Notes: generated by a model from the sequence alone, not told the origin. Shown: positions 11,060-22,289, counted from the stretch's first letter. The stretch: 64,000 bases of DNA from Thelephora terrestris (GCA_015956445.1 WIUZ02000011.1:62001-126000); one strand, 5' to 3'. Program-made: numbers and translations.

Positions 11060-11580
11060 TAGGGCACAGAAGCTGCTTCGGGAGTTTGCACTGCTGATCA
11101 TCAGCGTCCGTGTCGTCGAACGCGGCCCGTTAGTTAGTGTATTGTGGTAGCTAAGGGTATGAATTCGAGATGGTATCCGCGCGTACCCCACAGTAGGTTG
11201 GAATGGCGTGCCAATCTCTCAGCCACCAACAGGCATCAGTCTCGTTCAGCTTTGTTGTCAATGGCCGCATCGAAGCTGGCAGCTGCGGTGCGGCGGATGC
11301 CCGATTCTTGATTCGTGCAATGCCGTCGGAACCTGTATCAGTGTATGTGTGAGCTTTATCGTCAGAGTTCTGAATTGCAATCAAGCTGATCCCATTCGAC
11401 CGTCCAAAAACGAATCGGATACAGAGATCGATCAGGTCGCCCGACGGAGATTCCATTACTCTCGACGGGCACGTTCATGCACGCATCTAGGCGGGCCTAG
11501 TACCCGCGTTCTCCGTAGGAAAGCCGTTCCAATGCGGGTTGGACGACCTCCCAGAATGCGCCTCGGAGAACGCGGTTGAA
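11060..11580 (-). pseudogene. Relic of the coiled-coil CRD membrane gene (unit 1)
   Basis: The plus strand here aligns by eye with the 3' half of the intact genes at 17.7 and 20.9 kb: the PVEIKG-coding block 'ctcgacgggca', the block coding ALDCLSYGKREYWG and the GAFWEVVQPAL block (near 11.54 kb). Frame breaks and missing exons leave no full frame. The N-terminal, membrane and coil parts are absent. It ends abruptly near 11.58 kb. Confidence 0.7.
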
Positions 11581-12295
11581 TGACAGCCGGAATGAGGGTC
11601 CATCCTGTGAGGGCTGAGAAGTCGAGGCGGTGAGTCAGTGAAACCGCAAAGACCGTTTCAGTAATTCAAGCTCTCCATTCACTGACCGGTTTGAAGGAGT
11701 CTGGGCGATGGATCCCTCCATTGACTATGGCACAGCTCGGGTTGCATGCTGCTCTCTCTGAGGTGGGGGAACACTCCGAGAGTGTTTTCAGTAGGCTTCT
11801 CTGCTGTTCGCAAACTTGAAACGGACTTGGATTGGTCGCTCGAGATAACCACTCAATCAGTTTTCAATCCAGCTCCGCGCCCGCGCATGAGATGGGTTTC
11901 GCGATGGGTAGATGTATTTTGTTGTTGGACAGGTCTCTGCTGCGTGTGCCCTGCAGCTCGAGCAACGGAATGCCTTTGGGAGGTGTCCCAAGTGGCTTGC
12001 GGCCTTCCGGAGCCGATTGGGATCAAACGAAGAACTAGGGCTGTATCCGGAAATACCGGGTGGATCGTGGTGAAATGGTGGTATCCCGTGAAAGGTGACT
12101 ACTGGTCCTACAGACATCCCAACATGAGGGTCTAAAACCATCCTCGTGTTCTTTCCTCCGTACAGCACGCAACACAGGCATCGATTTGAATCATGAGGTG
12201 TGTATAATACGCTAGCCTCTTCACTTCGCCCATCGAACCCTGAGCTCCCTTCCCTTTACCTCACTCCGCCCCTTCACTCCAACCGCCCCTGAGCC
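11581..12295. other. Flank shared between array units 1 and 2
   Basis: Non-coding stretch with blocks also found at about 14.87-15.59 kb, for example 'gctcgggt', 'gtggggaacactc' and the run coding-like 'tgcgtgtgccct'. The end is the leader of the 7-helix gene. No gene of its own was found. Confidence 0.5.
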
Positions 12296-13616
12296 ATGTC
12301 TGACTCTTCGAAAACACCGTGGTCCAATAACTCTAATGCTCCACATATCTCATCCGAGCTGTACCTTGAGGAGAAGTATAATTTTGCTGGATATTTCATT
12401 GGCTTGATATCCTATGGTACGCTGGCCCTCGTATCTGTCTGTCCACGCTCACCTTCTCTGTTCGGTTCACCCTTTCAGGGGTCGCTGTAGCTCTATTCTT
12501 CCAATGCATGGGCGTGTTGCTTAATCCCGTCAAACCCATCGAGAGAGGCATAAAATGGTCACTCATCATCCACACTGTGGCCATATTCTCGTTTCTGACA
12601 ACAATCTTCGCAATCTGCATAATCTACCTACCCACTGAGTACATCGATAACCGAGAATATCCTGCTGTGGGTGGAAACCCTCCTGGACCGTTGGGATATC
12701 AGGCGACCCTGAGCAATGACGCGGCGGCCACCGTTTATGATGTTATGTTCCCCTTGAACCAGTGGCTAGCCGATGGCCTTTTGGTGGGTCCAATATGGAA
12801 CCAAGTCGCATCAGTGTTTAACGTGGGCTGTTCCTTCAGTTGTATCGTTGCTATGTCATCTATTCCATGAACCATTGGGCCATGGCCTTCCCATGCCTGA
12901 TCTACCTCGCCTCTGTTGGTATGTGCCCAATCTTTCAGGGACTCAGCTGGGAGTGTACACGCTTACAAATATCACCAATACAGCGATCAGTATCCCGTAC
13001 ATCTACGGACTCGTGAACAGTTACAGCGTCGTCTTGAACGACCTCGGCATCGCATACGTTTCATTGTGGATTTCGCCCAAGGTCATCCTCACGCTCATGA
13101 TCGTCACGCGAATCGTCCTGCATAGCAGGAACTTCCGAAGGGCCATAGGGGCTTCAGCTTCAGACACATCTAGCGGACTGTATACGGCCGCGGTCGCATT
13201 GCTTATCGAGTCGTGCACGTTTTCCGCTGTCAGTTACCTGCTGTTGCTTGTACCCTGGGCCGTCGGGAGTTCGGCTGTAGATCTCTTCACCAAAGTTATC
13301 GCCCCGGTTCAGGTTCGTGCCGCCTTTGCCTTTTTCCCAAATGCACTCAAGCTTTGGATGTTGCCGTCTGATCGCGGTTGTACAGGTCATCGCTTCGTAT
13401 CTGATCATCCTACGAGTCGCCAACCGGAGAGCAGTGACGACCGACACGCTCTCTGATCCCGCCGAGCCAATCCGGTTCATAAGCCAGGGGACGACGGATG
13501 GTGATGGGTCACTTCCTGACGGTGGGGATCCCACGAATGCGATGGGGGTGGATCGTGAGGCTCCCGGCGGGCTTGGTGCTGGGGCAGAGGGTGCTATTGA
13601 AGAAGTTCCATTGTGA
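12296..13616 (+). CDS. Seven-helix membrane protein, array copy 1
   Basis: Five exons: 12296-12416, 12479-12783, 12840-12918, 12984-13312 and 13386-13616, 354 residues, all GT-AG. Seven hydrophobic segments can be read: FAGYFIGLISYGVAVALFF, SLIIHTVAIFSFLTTIFAI, the LNQWLADGLLLYRCYVIYSM helix, MAFPCLIYLASVAISI, SPKVILTLMIVTRIVL, LLIESCTFSAVSYLLLLV and VIASYLIILRVANRRA. Motifs LLNPVKPIERGIKW, EYIDNREYP and the tail EGAIEEVPL match a large unnamed agaricomycete 7-TM family. The last two introns are needed to restore conserved helices. Ligand and signalling are unknown; a receptor role is inference. Intact. Confidence 0.85.
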
Positions 13617-14139
13617 CGAAGTGCTAGAGGTCCTTGATAATTCAGCAAGTCGCTCGGTTGTGATTTTTTGCCCGTCTCGTTTGCACCAATTACCAGTCCC
13701 ACTACACGTCCGGGGTTGATCCCAATGTTATTTATGTTATTAGACACACGCCATTTCCCATTCTCACTTCTTAATTTATTGTTCCCAAGCAGGCACAGCG
13801 CTCAGATTTCTACCAGTCGACCCGCCTTTCGAACGAACGTCTTGAAGAGTAAATGCGTCCCCAATGTCGATGACACCACAGCACACACAGAGCATCGGTC
13901 TAACAAATTGCAAAGGCAATATATGGAACCGAAGAAACGTGACTTAGACAGGTTTGCGGGTTTCTTGGCCGGCGGGGTATCACCAAAGGGATAGTGCAGG
14001 ACTCTCACAGGGTAAATATGTTTACATATGGGTCCTCATTAGTCACTGGATCAACGGGCGAGTTCTCGGAAATACGAAAGCAGCAGGGTGGAACGACGCA
14101 TTTGTAGGTGCTCGCTGAGACGTTCAAGTTCTCCCTCCC
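13617..14139. other. Downstream flank of 7-helix copy 1, shared with copy 2
   Basis: Contains blocks also present at about 16.91-17.44 kb, such as 'tagacaggtttgcgg', 'atgggtcctc' and 'ggatcaacgggcg'. No gene was seen. Confidence 0.5.
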
Positions 14140-14300
14140 TTCCCGGACCGATTTTTCGCAAGAGGAGATCACGTACGCGAGCCCCGAAGAGCCGCTGAAC
14201 ACGTGCTTGGTGTCGTTGAGAGGACCAACGGGGCAAGGCCCGGAACTGGGCGGGAAAGGAGGTCGTCTGGTGATTTGGGCACCTTCAAGTGGGCGATAAC
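14140..14300 (+). pseudogene. SDR 3'-end fragment (array unit 2)
   Basis: Bases around 14180-14290 repeat the final ~100 bp of the SDR coding region at 10890-11000, including the codons for the EPEEAAEHVLG and GKRIVW end, with small gaps. Only the 3' tail of the gene is present, so it was never a full copy in this unit. Confidence 0.75.
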
Positions 14301-14339
14301 AAGAAAGCAGGGGACTGATGACAGCCACAGCAGTGATGT

Positions 14340-14880
14340 AGCATACTATAGAAGCTGCCCCGGGAATTTGCGCTGCTGATAGTCATCAGCATCTGTCTCG
14401 CCGACCGTACCCAGGGTGAGTGTATGGTGGTAGCGAAGGGTATGAATCCGAGATGAGATCCACGCTTACGGCTCAGTGGGTCGGAGTGTTAAAGGTGTGA
14501 TCCCGCTCAACAGGCGCCGATCATACCCAACTTTCTTCGGACTCGCCTTATCGTCATCAAAGTCTTGTCGCCACGGTTTTCAATTAAGTTGATCCCAGTC
14601 GACCGTCCGAAAACCATGGACACAGACATCAATCAGGTCGCCTGACAAAGACTTCACAAATCTTGACAGGCACGTATCCAGGATGCGTCGCGTTGCGGAA
14701 CGCGACCCTCACGAACCTTCCCGCACTTATCTGTTGTGCATCCCGTACATTTCCTTGGGGAACTCGTCGAATGTCACCGGATCGAGGATGTTTCCGATGG
14801 TGATGGTGGAGAAGTTGAGGCCGTGAGCCAGCAAAAGTGCAGAGACCATTTCGTCCGTGGAAGACCTTCAAGTTCTCCAT
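14340..14880 (-). pseudogene. Relic of the coiled-coil CRD gene (unit 2), joined to an unknown fragment
   Basis: From 14340 to about 14640 the minus strand keeps scattered blocks of the CRD domain (VDWDQ, DDDKASPK-like and the DQSP block), heavily broken. From about 14640 to 14870 the minus strand reads a protein-like segment that does not belong to the CRD family (DEMVSALLLAHG, TITIGNILDPVTFDEFPKEM). The source gene of that segment was not recognised. Confidence 0.55.
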
Positions 14881-15590
14881 TCACTGAATTCGGATGATCG
14901 ATCCTTCCATGGCCAAGAACACCGCTCGGGTCGAATGCTGCTTTGTAAGGTGGGGAACACTCGGATTTCTCAGCAGACTTCGCGGCCGTCGCAAATGCTC
15001 TACGGACACCTTCTGTTGTCATCTGAAACGAACTGGGGTCGGGATCGGCCGTTCAGGATAACAGCTCAATCAGCTTTCACGCCAACCCTGATCCCGCGGA
15101 AGTACTGACCAGATGGGTTTTACGATGAATAGTACTCCTGGGCCCTGATATGTGACACCTGACAACGAAGCATGCCTGTCTGATTAGTGGATTCGATTCG
15201 TTGTTGGGTTGCGTGTGCCCTCAGGCTGCGGCTCGAGCAGCGGAGTGCCTTCCAAAGGTGTCCCGAGTGATTTGCGGGATCGGTATAGGGTCTGTATATT
15301 CTCCCTACATTGGTCGAAGATGACGGCAGCACTGATTCATAGTCCCCGTCAGTTGGTGTCATCAAGCGAAGGGGGACCACTAGTCCTTTAGACATTCGAT
15401 CACCGTGACAAGGCTAGAAAACCGCCCTCGTTCCCTCCCTCCCGCGCATCATTCGGCACAGGCCTTTAAACCCTGGGAGCTTTATAACACGCTGGCCCGC
15501 TCAATTTCCCCATCGAACCAAGAGGTTCCTTTCCTTGACCTCGCTCCGCTCCTTCACTCCACCCGTCATCCAGTTGGACACGTTTGGGCC
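14881..15590. other. Flank shared between array units
   Basis: Matches blocks of 11.7-12.3 kb in the same order, then becomes the leader of the second 7-helix gene. No gene was seen. Confidence 0.5.
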
Positions 15591-16906
15591 ATGTCTGACT
15601 CTTCGGAAAAGCCCTGGTCCGATAACCCCAATGCTCCACAGATCTCATCCTTGCTATACCTTGTGGAGAAATATTCTTTCGCAGGACTTCTCCTTGGCTT
15701 GATATCCTATGGTACGCCGACCCTTGTATCTGTATGTCCGTGCTCATCCGGCTCCCTGTTCGGTACACTTTTTTTAGGAATCGTTATAGCCCTGTTCTTC
15801 CGCTGCATGCATGTGTTGCTTAATCCCGTCAAACCCATCAAGAGGGGCATCAAGTGGGCACTCATCGTACACACCGTGGCCATATTCTTATTTTTGACAA
15901 TACCGTTCTCGATTGACCTACACAATGTTTTCGTCGAGTACATCGATAACCGACAATTCCCTGGTACAGAAAAATACCCTCCTGGTCCTATTGGTTATGA
16001 TGTGTTCCTTAACACCCAGGCGGCCGGCACCGTTTACAATGTTATGTTCCCCTTGAACCAATGGCTAGCCGATGGCCTTTTGGTGGGTCAAAGTCGAAAC
16101 CAAGTCGCCTCGGTGTTTGACGCGGGTTGCTCCTCCAGCTGTATCGTTGTTATGTCATTTACTCTATGAACCTTTGGCTCATGGCCTTCCCATGCCTGAT
16201 CTACCTCGCCTCGGTTGGTACGTGCTCGATCGTTCGGCAAGCTGGGGGTGACACGCTCACTGATATTGTCGGTGTAGCGGTCGGTATCGCGTACATCTAC
16301 CAAGAATCAGGAATAGTCTACAATGTTATATCGCTCGACCTCGGCACTTCATACCTTTCATTGTGGATCTCGCCCAAGGTCATCCTCACGCTCATGATCA
16401 TCACACGACTCTTCCTGCATAGGAGGAAATTTCGAAAGGCCATGGGGGCTTTGGACAGATCTAGCGGACTGTACACGGCCGCAATCTCGTTGCTTGTCGA
16501 GTCGTTTGCCCTTTCCACCATCGCTTATCTGCTGTATATCGTACCGCGGGTTGCCAAACTTTGGACTGTAGGACCCTTCTCCAACGTCCTCAGCTTGGTT
16601 CAGGTTCGTGCCTCCTTCGCCTTTCCCAGATGCGCTCCAACCCTGGATGTCGCTGCCTGATCGTGGTTTACACAGGTCATCGCTCCGTATCTGACCATCC
16701 TACGGGTCGCCAACCGGAGATCAATGATGAGCGACACGCTCTCTGGTTCCACCGATTCAATTCGTTTCGGGAGCCAAGAGACGACGGAAGGTGTCGGGTC
16801 ACCCCCTGATAGTGAGAATTCCACGGATGCGATTGGGGTGGATGGTGAGGCTCCCGCCGGGCTTGGTGCCGGGGCAGAGGGTGCAACCGAAGAAGTTCCA
16901 CTGTGA
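15591..16906 (+). CDS. Seven-helix membrane protein, array copy 2
   Basis: Five exons: 15591-15711, 15778-16082, 16139-16217, 16278-16603 and 16676-16906, 353 residues. Intron positions and phases are the same as in the copy at 12.3 kb, and the start codons lie 3,295 bp apart. The helices and the motifs LLNPVKPIKRGIKW, EYIDNRQFPG, LNQWLADGLLLYRCYV and GATEEVPL are kept. Differences cluster in the loop after helix 4 (QESGIVYNVISLDLG against GLVNSYSVVLNDLG) and in the N-terminus. No stop or frame break, so both copies look functional. Confidence 0.85.
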
Positions 16907-17439
16907 CAAGGTCCTTGATGACTCAGCAAGTCGCTCGGTTTGGATTCTTCGCCCGTCTCCTTTGTACTAATTATCATTCCCACCTGCACGTCGACCATTC
17001 ATGTACGTCCGGATTCCGAATGTTGTTTGTGTTAGTAGACAGACGCCGTTTTCTATCCTCGTCTTCAATCCATTTTTTTTCAAGCGTTCACGGAGCTTGG
17101 ATTCTATCAGACCCGCCGGCATAAGTGCGTAAACCGAGCGCCTTATAGAGTGAATGTGCCTCTAATGTTACCTAGACAGGTTTGCGGTATTCTTGGCCTG
17201 TGTATCGCCTGAAAGGCATAATACGGGACGTCCGAGATCGAGTGACCCTCATAGGGCGTATCTGTTCTCCTATGGGTCCTCGTCCCTCTAAGATGAGGAT
17301 CCATCTACTTAATGCTCGTGGTAATGGCCGCTAGTAACAAACGGACTGGATCGACGGGCGAAGTTTCGAAGGTATGGGGAGAACAACTCGTTTAGAGGTT
17401 CATCGAGTCAAGCTCTCTCTCTCTTCCCGGACTGTATTT
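16907..17439. other. Downstream flank of 7-helix copy 2
   Basis: Shares blocks with 13.62-14.14 kb. No gene was seen. Confidence 0.45.
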
Positions 17440-17600
17440 CTTTTGTTCGAGGTCAGATACGCGAGCCCAAAGTAGCCGCAGAAATTATGCTTGGCGTTTT
17501 CGGGAAGTTAGAGGATGGCTAACGAGGTAGGACCAGGGTCGGGAAAGGAGGTCATCTGGCGGCTCGAACGCTCTCGGATGGGCAACAATACAAAGGTAGG
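17440..17600 (+). pseudogene. SDR 3'-end fragment (array unit 3)
   Basis: A more decayed copy of the SDR tail: blocks 'gcgagcccaaag', 'gcttggcg' and 'gggaaaggaggtcatctggc' follow the order seen at 14.18-14.29 kb. It lies directly next to the 3' end of the first intact CRD gene. Confidence 0.65.
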
Positions 17601-17699
17601 GGATTGAATACAGCGTAGATGTATCACAGCAAGATGTAGAGTACATGAGTGGGCCCGGACCGCCGATGGTGATCAGCATCCGTCTCACCTTGAACGGAG

Positions 17700-18787
17700 T
17701 CAACAGCTCTCGTCTGGAATATCCCACATTGCAACTTTTCTCCCAGTCCACTTAACACCGACATCCTGTTAGTCTACGATGATAGAGGAGGTCGAGATGT
17801 TACTCACGCGTGCATCACAGTGGGTAGGAGTGTTATACGTGATGTGGTTCCATGTTATGGGCATACTCTCGCACAAGAGACGCCAATCTTGTCCGCCTTT
17901 CTCGTTGATGCCCACGACCCAGGCTTCGATACGGCGCGTGCCCGACCCTTTGTTCGTGCAACCCTGGGGACCGGTGTGTGAGACTCGAGTTGAATGTAGG
18001 GATTGCCCCGGACTTGCCTTATCATCAAAGTCCTGAAGCCACGGTTTGCAATCGGGTTGATCCCAATCGACCGTCCAAAAGCCATGGATATAAGGAGAAT
18101 CCTTGACATACAGACACCGATCTGGTCGCCTGACGGAGAGCCCTTTGATCTCGACGGGCATATTCATGCACGCGTCTAGGTCGGTCCAGTCTTCGGGGAT
18201 GTTGCGTAAGATGCCCCAGTACTCCCGCTTCCCGTAGGAAAGGCAATCCAACGCGGGTTGGGCGACCTCCCAGAATGCGCCTTGGGGGACACGATCCTCA
18301 CGAGCCTTCTCCCAGTGCTTTCTCTCCTCCTGCAGCGCTGCACGCTCGCTCTCCAGGTGTGTCGCTTCCTTCCTCATTCGGACCGTGACCTCGGCGTATC
18401 GACCAATCTTGGCCGGAAGATCGTAGAAGAAGACGAAAGCCACGAATTGGGTCACCAAGATGAAGAAGGCGGCGGCACCAACAATGCGTCCGATCATGGC
18501 TGGCGGGCGGAGAGGTGGAGGATTTCGCCGACAAGTAACAGGGCGAATTTCCTGGTTTCCTTCGCGCGAGTAGCCGAGAGTCGCAGAATATGGCGGAGGG
18601 GATTGTAGGATGGGCGCACGAGGAACCGGACCAGCACTACCGTAGGAAGTCGAGCCTTGTTGTCCCGGTGCCAGTGGGGACCCTTCTTGCGATCCCCCTC
18701 GTTTGTTTCGGTAACTTCTGGTCGCCATAGGTAACGATAAACACGTTAAGAGAGGCGTAGATAGTGAGAGACTAACCTGGTGGTCAT
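17700..18787 (-). CDS. Single-pass coiled-coil protein with Cys-rich C-terminal domain, copy G1
   Basis: Exons (minus): 18777-18787, 18018-18717, 17808-17963 and 17700-17750; 305 residues. Order: Pro/Ser-rich N-terminus, one membrane helix (AAAFFILVTQFVAFVFFYDL), a short coil, then the Cys-rich domain with ALDCLSYGKREYWG, DACMNMPVEIKG, FWTVDWDQPDCKPW, GCTNKGSGTRRIEAWVVGIN, DWRLLCES, PTHC and the end WDIPDESC. Intron 2 (17964-18017) is GC-AG (AAG|GCAAGT), 54 nt and stop-free. Intron 3 ends at GTTAAG with CTAAC 20 nt upstream. A second in-frame ATG lies at 18728 inside intron 1. The likely topology is cytosolic N-terminus and external CRD. Known only as an expanded agaricomycete family; function unknown. 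Confidence 0.8.
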
Positions 18788-19072
18788 TTCGTGTATGTCG
18801 TTAGATCCGCAGAGGAGGATGAGTTGATAAACGGGCGCCTATGATCGCCGTTTCCGTGGGTGATTCACAGAAACACCGGTGATTGACCGATCCTACATTC
18901 CCCCTTTGCTACGAGGACATTGGTAAGGTTTTCTTACAATATTCGTACGCGTTATTTTCCACTGTTGTATCAAATCTAACGCCGCGCTCAACCGTTTCAC
19001 CGAGTCCAGCTGACGAGAGGGAATCTACTCTATTGAGGACACCAGAAAAGGACTCCTTCAAGTTCAACTGGG

Positions 19073-20300
19073 TCAACACCGATTGTCGGGGACATACCAC
19101 ACCGCTATTTTCTTCCCACGATCCTGAACGTTAGCGGCCAACAGTCAATATTTGGTCGCAGGAAAGAACACGAGTTGATGCTCACAACGCAGTGAGCAGG
19201 ACTGGTGTAATTGATGTGATTCCATGTCATAGGCGTGGTCTCGCACATCAGGCGCCAGTCTTTATCTTTGATGCCTACAACCTCAGCTTCAATGTGGCGC
19301 AGGCCTGATCCTTGGTTCATACAACCCTTGTAAACAACGTTTGTCAAACGAATCAAATGTGATAGCGTGCCTTTCGCGGGTTACCCCAAACTCACCTGTT
19401 CAACGAAGTCCTGATGCCACGGCTTACAATCAGGCTGGTCCCAATCGACCATCCAAAAGCCGTTCATGGAACCACCCCTGTGCTGGCACCGATAAGGTCG
19501 TCTGATGGTGACGCCCTTGATTTCTACGGGCAGGCTCATGCATGCATCCATTTCAGAGCGCCCCTCGGGGGTGTTGCGAAAGATTCCCCAGTACTCGCGT
19601 TTTCCATACGCACGACAATCCCACGCGGGCAAGACAGCCTCCCAGAAAGCACCTTTGGGGATGGTTTGTTCGTCACGGGCCTTCTCCCATCTTTCCCTCT
19701 CTTCTTCCAGTGCTAGCTCCTCCTTCTCCATCCGCCGTCGTTGATCCTCCAGCAGGTGAGTCTGTTTCTCGAGCCCCAATCTTTCCTGCTCAGAATGACG
19801 CGTCGCGGATTCAAGTGCTATTCGCTCTTCCTCCAGATGTGTAGACTCGCGGTGATGCGCGATGCGCTCGTTCTCCAAGTGCTTCGCCTCTCTCCTCAAT
19901 GCCTCAGTGGCCTTTTTGCACCCGCCTATCTTGACGCAAGTCACGATCAGGACTATAAGGAAGACAGCAGTACAAGCGATCAGGCCCTTGTTGATGTTGG
20001 AAAGGCTGGGAAGCGACGGACGCCATGGGAAACGACCAAGATAAGATTTCTGGGATTCTTCATCGGAGGAACTTCGAGTCGCGGAACCTGGTGGAGGAGA
20101 TTGAGGGCCAGGTGAACGAGGAGCAGCGTCAGAAGCACCATAGGAAGTCTGTTGGTGTTCCGGCCTCAATGGGGACCTTTCTCTTGATCCCTCTTGCTCG
20201 TTTTGACCACTTCAAGCCACAATTAGCACCCATTAACATATCTAAACCCAAATTAACAGTGGCAGACCAACCTGGCGTTCAACCTGAGTGTGGCTGTCAT
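19073..20300 (-). CDS. Coiled-coil CRD membrane protein, copy G2
   Basis: Exons: 20272-20300, 19396-20209, 19186-19326 and 19073-19123; 344 residues. The position used as start codon in the sister copies is TTG here, but an ATG six codons upstream, in frame in the same first exon, is present only in this copy and is taken as the start. Membrane helix LIACTAVFLIVLIVTCVKI. The coil holds repeats such as EKQTHLLEDQRRRMEKEE. CRD: AWDCRAYGKREYWG, DACMSLPVEIKG, FWMVDWDQPDCKPW, GCMNQGSGLRHIEAEVVGI, DWRLMCETT and the end VWYVPDNRC. The membrane helix differs from the other three copies, so this is an older branch. Intact apart from the moved start. Confidence 0.75.
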
Positions 20301-20750
20301 ATCCGCGGGTTGCGTTGCTGGTCAAGCGAGGCAGGCGTTTAAGTAAGGCTCCCCGTTTTGGCTGTAGGTCCACCACCCTTGCCGCTAGAACGCTTCGAAG
20401 CCACAGTCTGCGCTAAGCCCGTGAAAGGGTTCCCAATTTTGAAAGTGAGTGGGAATGCGTAGAAGCTCGTAGAACTGGAACTGGATATTTTCTTGCCTCA
20501 CTCTGAACTTGTCTTGCAGCCTCCTGATTTGGATGGAACGTGCGATGCTCATTGCGGAATATCCCACGCATACTCGATTCTGATAAGTGATAGGCAAATC
20601 CGTTACAAAACTACCTCTAGCGAAGATGACGGTCTAAGATTTTGTACACTCGCGGTGAAAACCGCGGATCACTCGTACCACAAGTTTCTAGGGCCAAACC
20701 AAAGCTGACCACGCATTTGGAGCACATGAGAGTACCAACTGTACTTTTGG
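20301..20750. other. Spacer between G2 and G3
   Basis: No gene. Bases ~20595-20680 ('ttacaaaactacctctagcg', 'tacactcgcggtga') recur at about 27.89-27.92 kb and 29.63-29.65 kb, marking shared array DNA. Confidence 0.5.
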
Positions 20751-20890
20751 AGCAGCACGACAGAACATCAGATAGGTGAGTTCTTGGATCAGGAAAGGAG
20801 CTCATCTGGAAACTGGGAGGCCTTCAGATGAGCAAAAATCTGCACTGCCGATGGCGACTGGCATTCGTATCGTCGAACCTCTTCAACGGA
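20751..20890 (+). pseudogene. SDR 3'-end fragment (array unit 4), strongly decayed
   Basis: Blocks 'gatcaggaaaggagctcatctgg' shortened here to 'ggaaaggagctcatctgg' and 'cttcagatgagcaa' follow the order of the SDR tail copies at 14.2 and 17.5 kb, just beyond the 3' end of copy G3. The coding sense is lost. Confidence 0.5.
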
Positions 20891-20891
20891 G

Positions 20892-22211
20892 TCAACAACT
20901 CGTGTCTGGAATATCCCACATCGCGACTTTCCTCCCAAAGACCTAAACGTCCAGCATCCATTTAGTTTACTGTAGCAGCGAAGTGTTCCAGATGGTACTC
21001 ACGCGTGCATCACAGTGGGTAGGAGAATTGTAGGTGATGTAATTCCATGTCATAGGCGTGCTCTCACAGAGCAAACGCCAATCCTGTCCACCTTTCTCGT
21101 TGATGCCCACCACCCAAGCTTCGATACGACGGATTCCCGATCCTATGTTCGTGCAACCCTAGGAGCCGGTTTGTGTGAGCCGAGCCGAATGTGAGGGTGC
21201 GACCGCGGTGGTCGCCAGAACTTACATGATCGTTAAATTCCAGGTGCCACGGTTTGCAATCAGGCTGATCCCAATCCACCGTCCAAAAAGCACGAACAGG
21301 AGAACCCTTAACGGCCAGGCATCGATCAGGTCGCCGGACAGAGACACCCTTAATCTCGACGGGCATGTTCATGCATGCGTTCAGGTCGGTCCACCCTTCG
21401 GGGATGTTCCGTAAGACCCCCCAGTACTCCCGTTTCCCGTAAGAAAGACAATCCAACGCGGGCTGGACGACCTCCCAGAATGCACCTTGGGGAACGCGAT
21501 CCTCGCGAGCCTTTTCCAATCTCTTCCTTTCTTCCTTCATTGCTGACTCCTCTTCCTTCAACAATCGTCGTTCACCCTCCAGCAGGTGGGTCTGCTTCTC
21601 GAGCCTAGATCTCTCTTGTTCCGACTGACGGATCGCGGACTCGAGTGCTTCCCTCTCCCCTTTTATCCTTCGGGTGGACGATTCAAGTGCCAACCTCTCG
21701 TCCTCCAGTCGGGTAGTCTCGCGGTGAAGCGCGATACGCTCACCCTCCAGGTGCTTCGCCTCCTTCCTCATCGCATCTTCCCGTACACTCATTCGAACCA
21801 TGACCTCGTTGTATCGACCAATCTTGGCGGGAAGATCGTAGAAGAAGACAAAAGCTGCAATTTGGGCCACCAATACGAAGAGTACAGAGGCTTTAGCAAC
21901 GCGTTCTCTGGTGATCGTGGCTTTGGTGATTGTGGCTGGACGGAAGGGGGATGAATCCCGCTGACGGCGAAGAGCGTGGGTTTCCTGGTATCCTCCGCCA
22001 GAGTAGCCAGGAGTTTCTGAATATGCCGGAGGGGGTTGTTGACCAGGAACTGGACTAGTGCTGCCATAGGAAGTCGAGTTTCCACCCAGTGGTCTCAGTG
22101 GGGACCTTTCTTGTGACCATCCTTGATTGTTTCGATCACTTCTAGCCACCATAGATAGCGGTTAACGTGTATGGAAACACTTTTCAAGTGGAAGGCTAAC
22201 CTGGCACTCAT
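20892..22211 (-). CDS. Coiled-coil CRD membrane protein, copy G3
   Basis: Exons: 22201-22211, 21226-22141, 21003-21158 and 20892-20942; 377 residues. Pro-rich N-terminus (PPPAYSETPGYSGGGYQET), membrane helix VLFVLVAQIAAFVFFYDL, then a ~110-residue coil made of repeated units such as 'LEGERIALHRETTRLEDE' and 'EKQTHLLEGERRLL'. The CRD matches copy G1 most closely (ALDCLSYGKREYWG, PDRCLAVKGSP, PTHCDAR, end WDIPDTSC). The start exon ATGAGTGCCAG joins a 59-nt intron; a second in-frame ATG sits at 22152 near the intron's 3' end. Introns are GT-AG. Intact. Confidence 0.82.
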
Positions 22212-22289
22212 TTCGAGTGTGGCTGTCAGGTCCGACGAGGAACCCACGGGCGCCTAGTATGTATATCCGTTTTCGCCGGCGTTTGGAGC
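22141..22289. repeat. 149-bp 5' segment nearly identical in G3 and G4
   Basis: This segment (first exon, intron 1 and upstream DNA of G3) matches 29401-29549 upstream of G4 with about seven mismatches counted by eye. Identity stops abruptly after GCCGGCGTTTGGAGC in both places. The sharp edge marks a duplication breakpoint and shows that G3 and G4 share a recently copied promoter. Confidence 0.8.
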
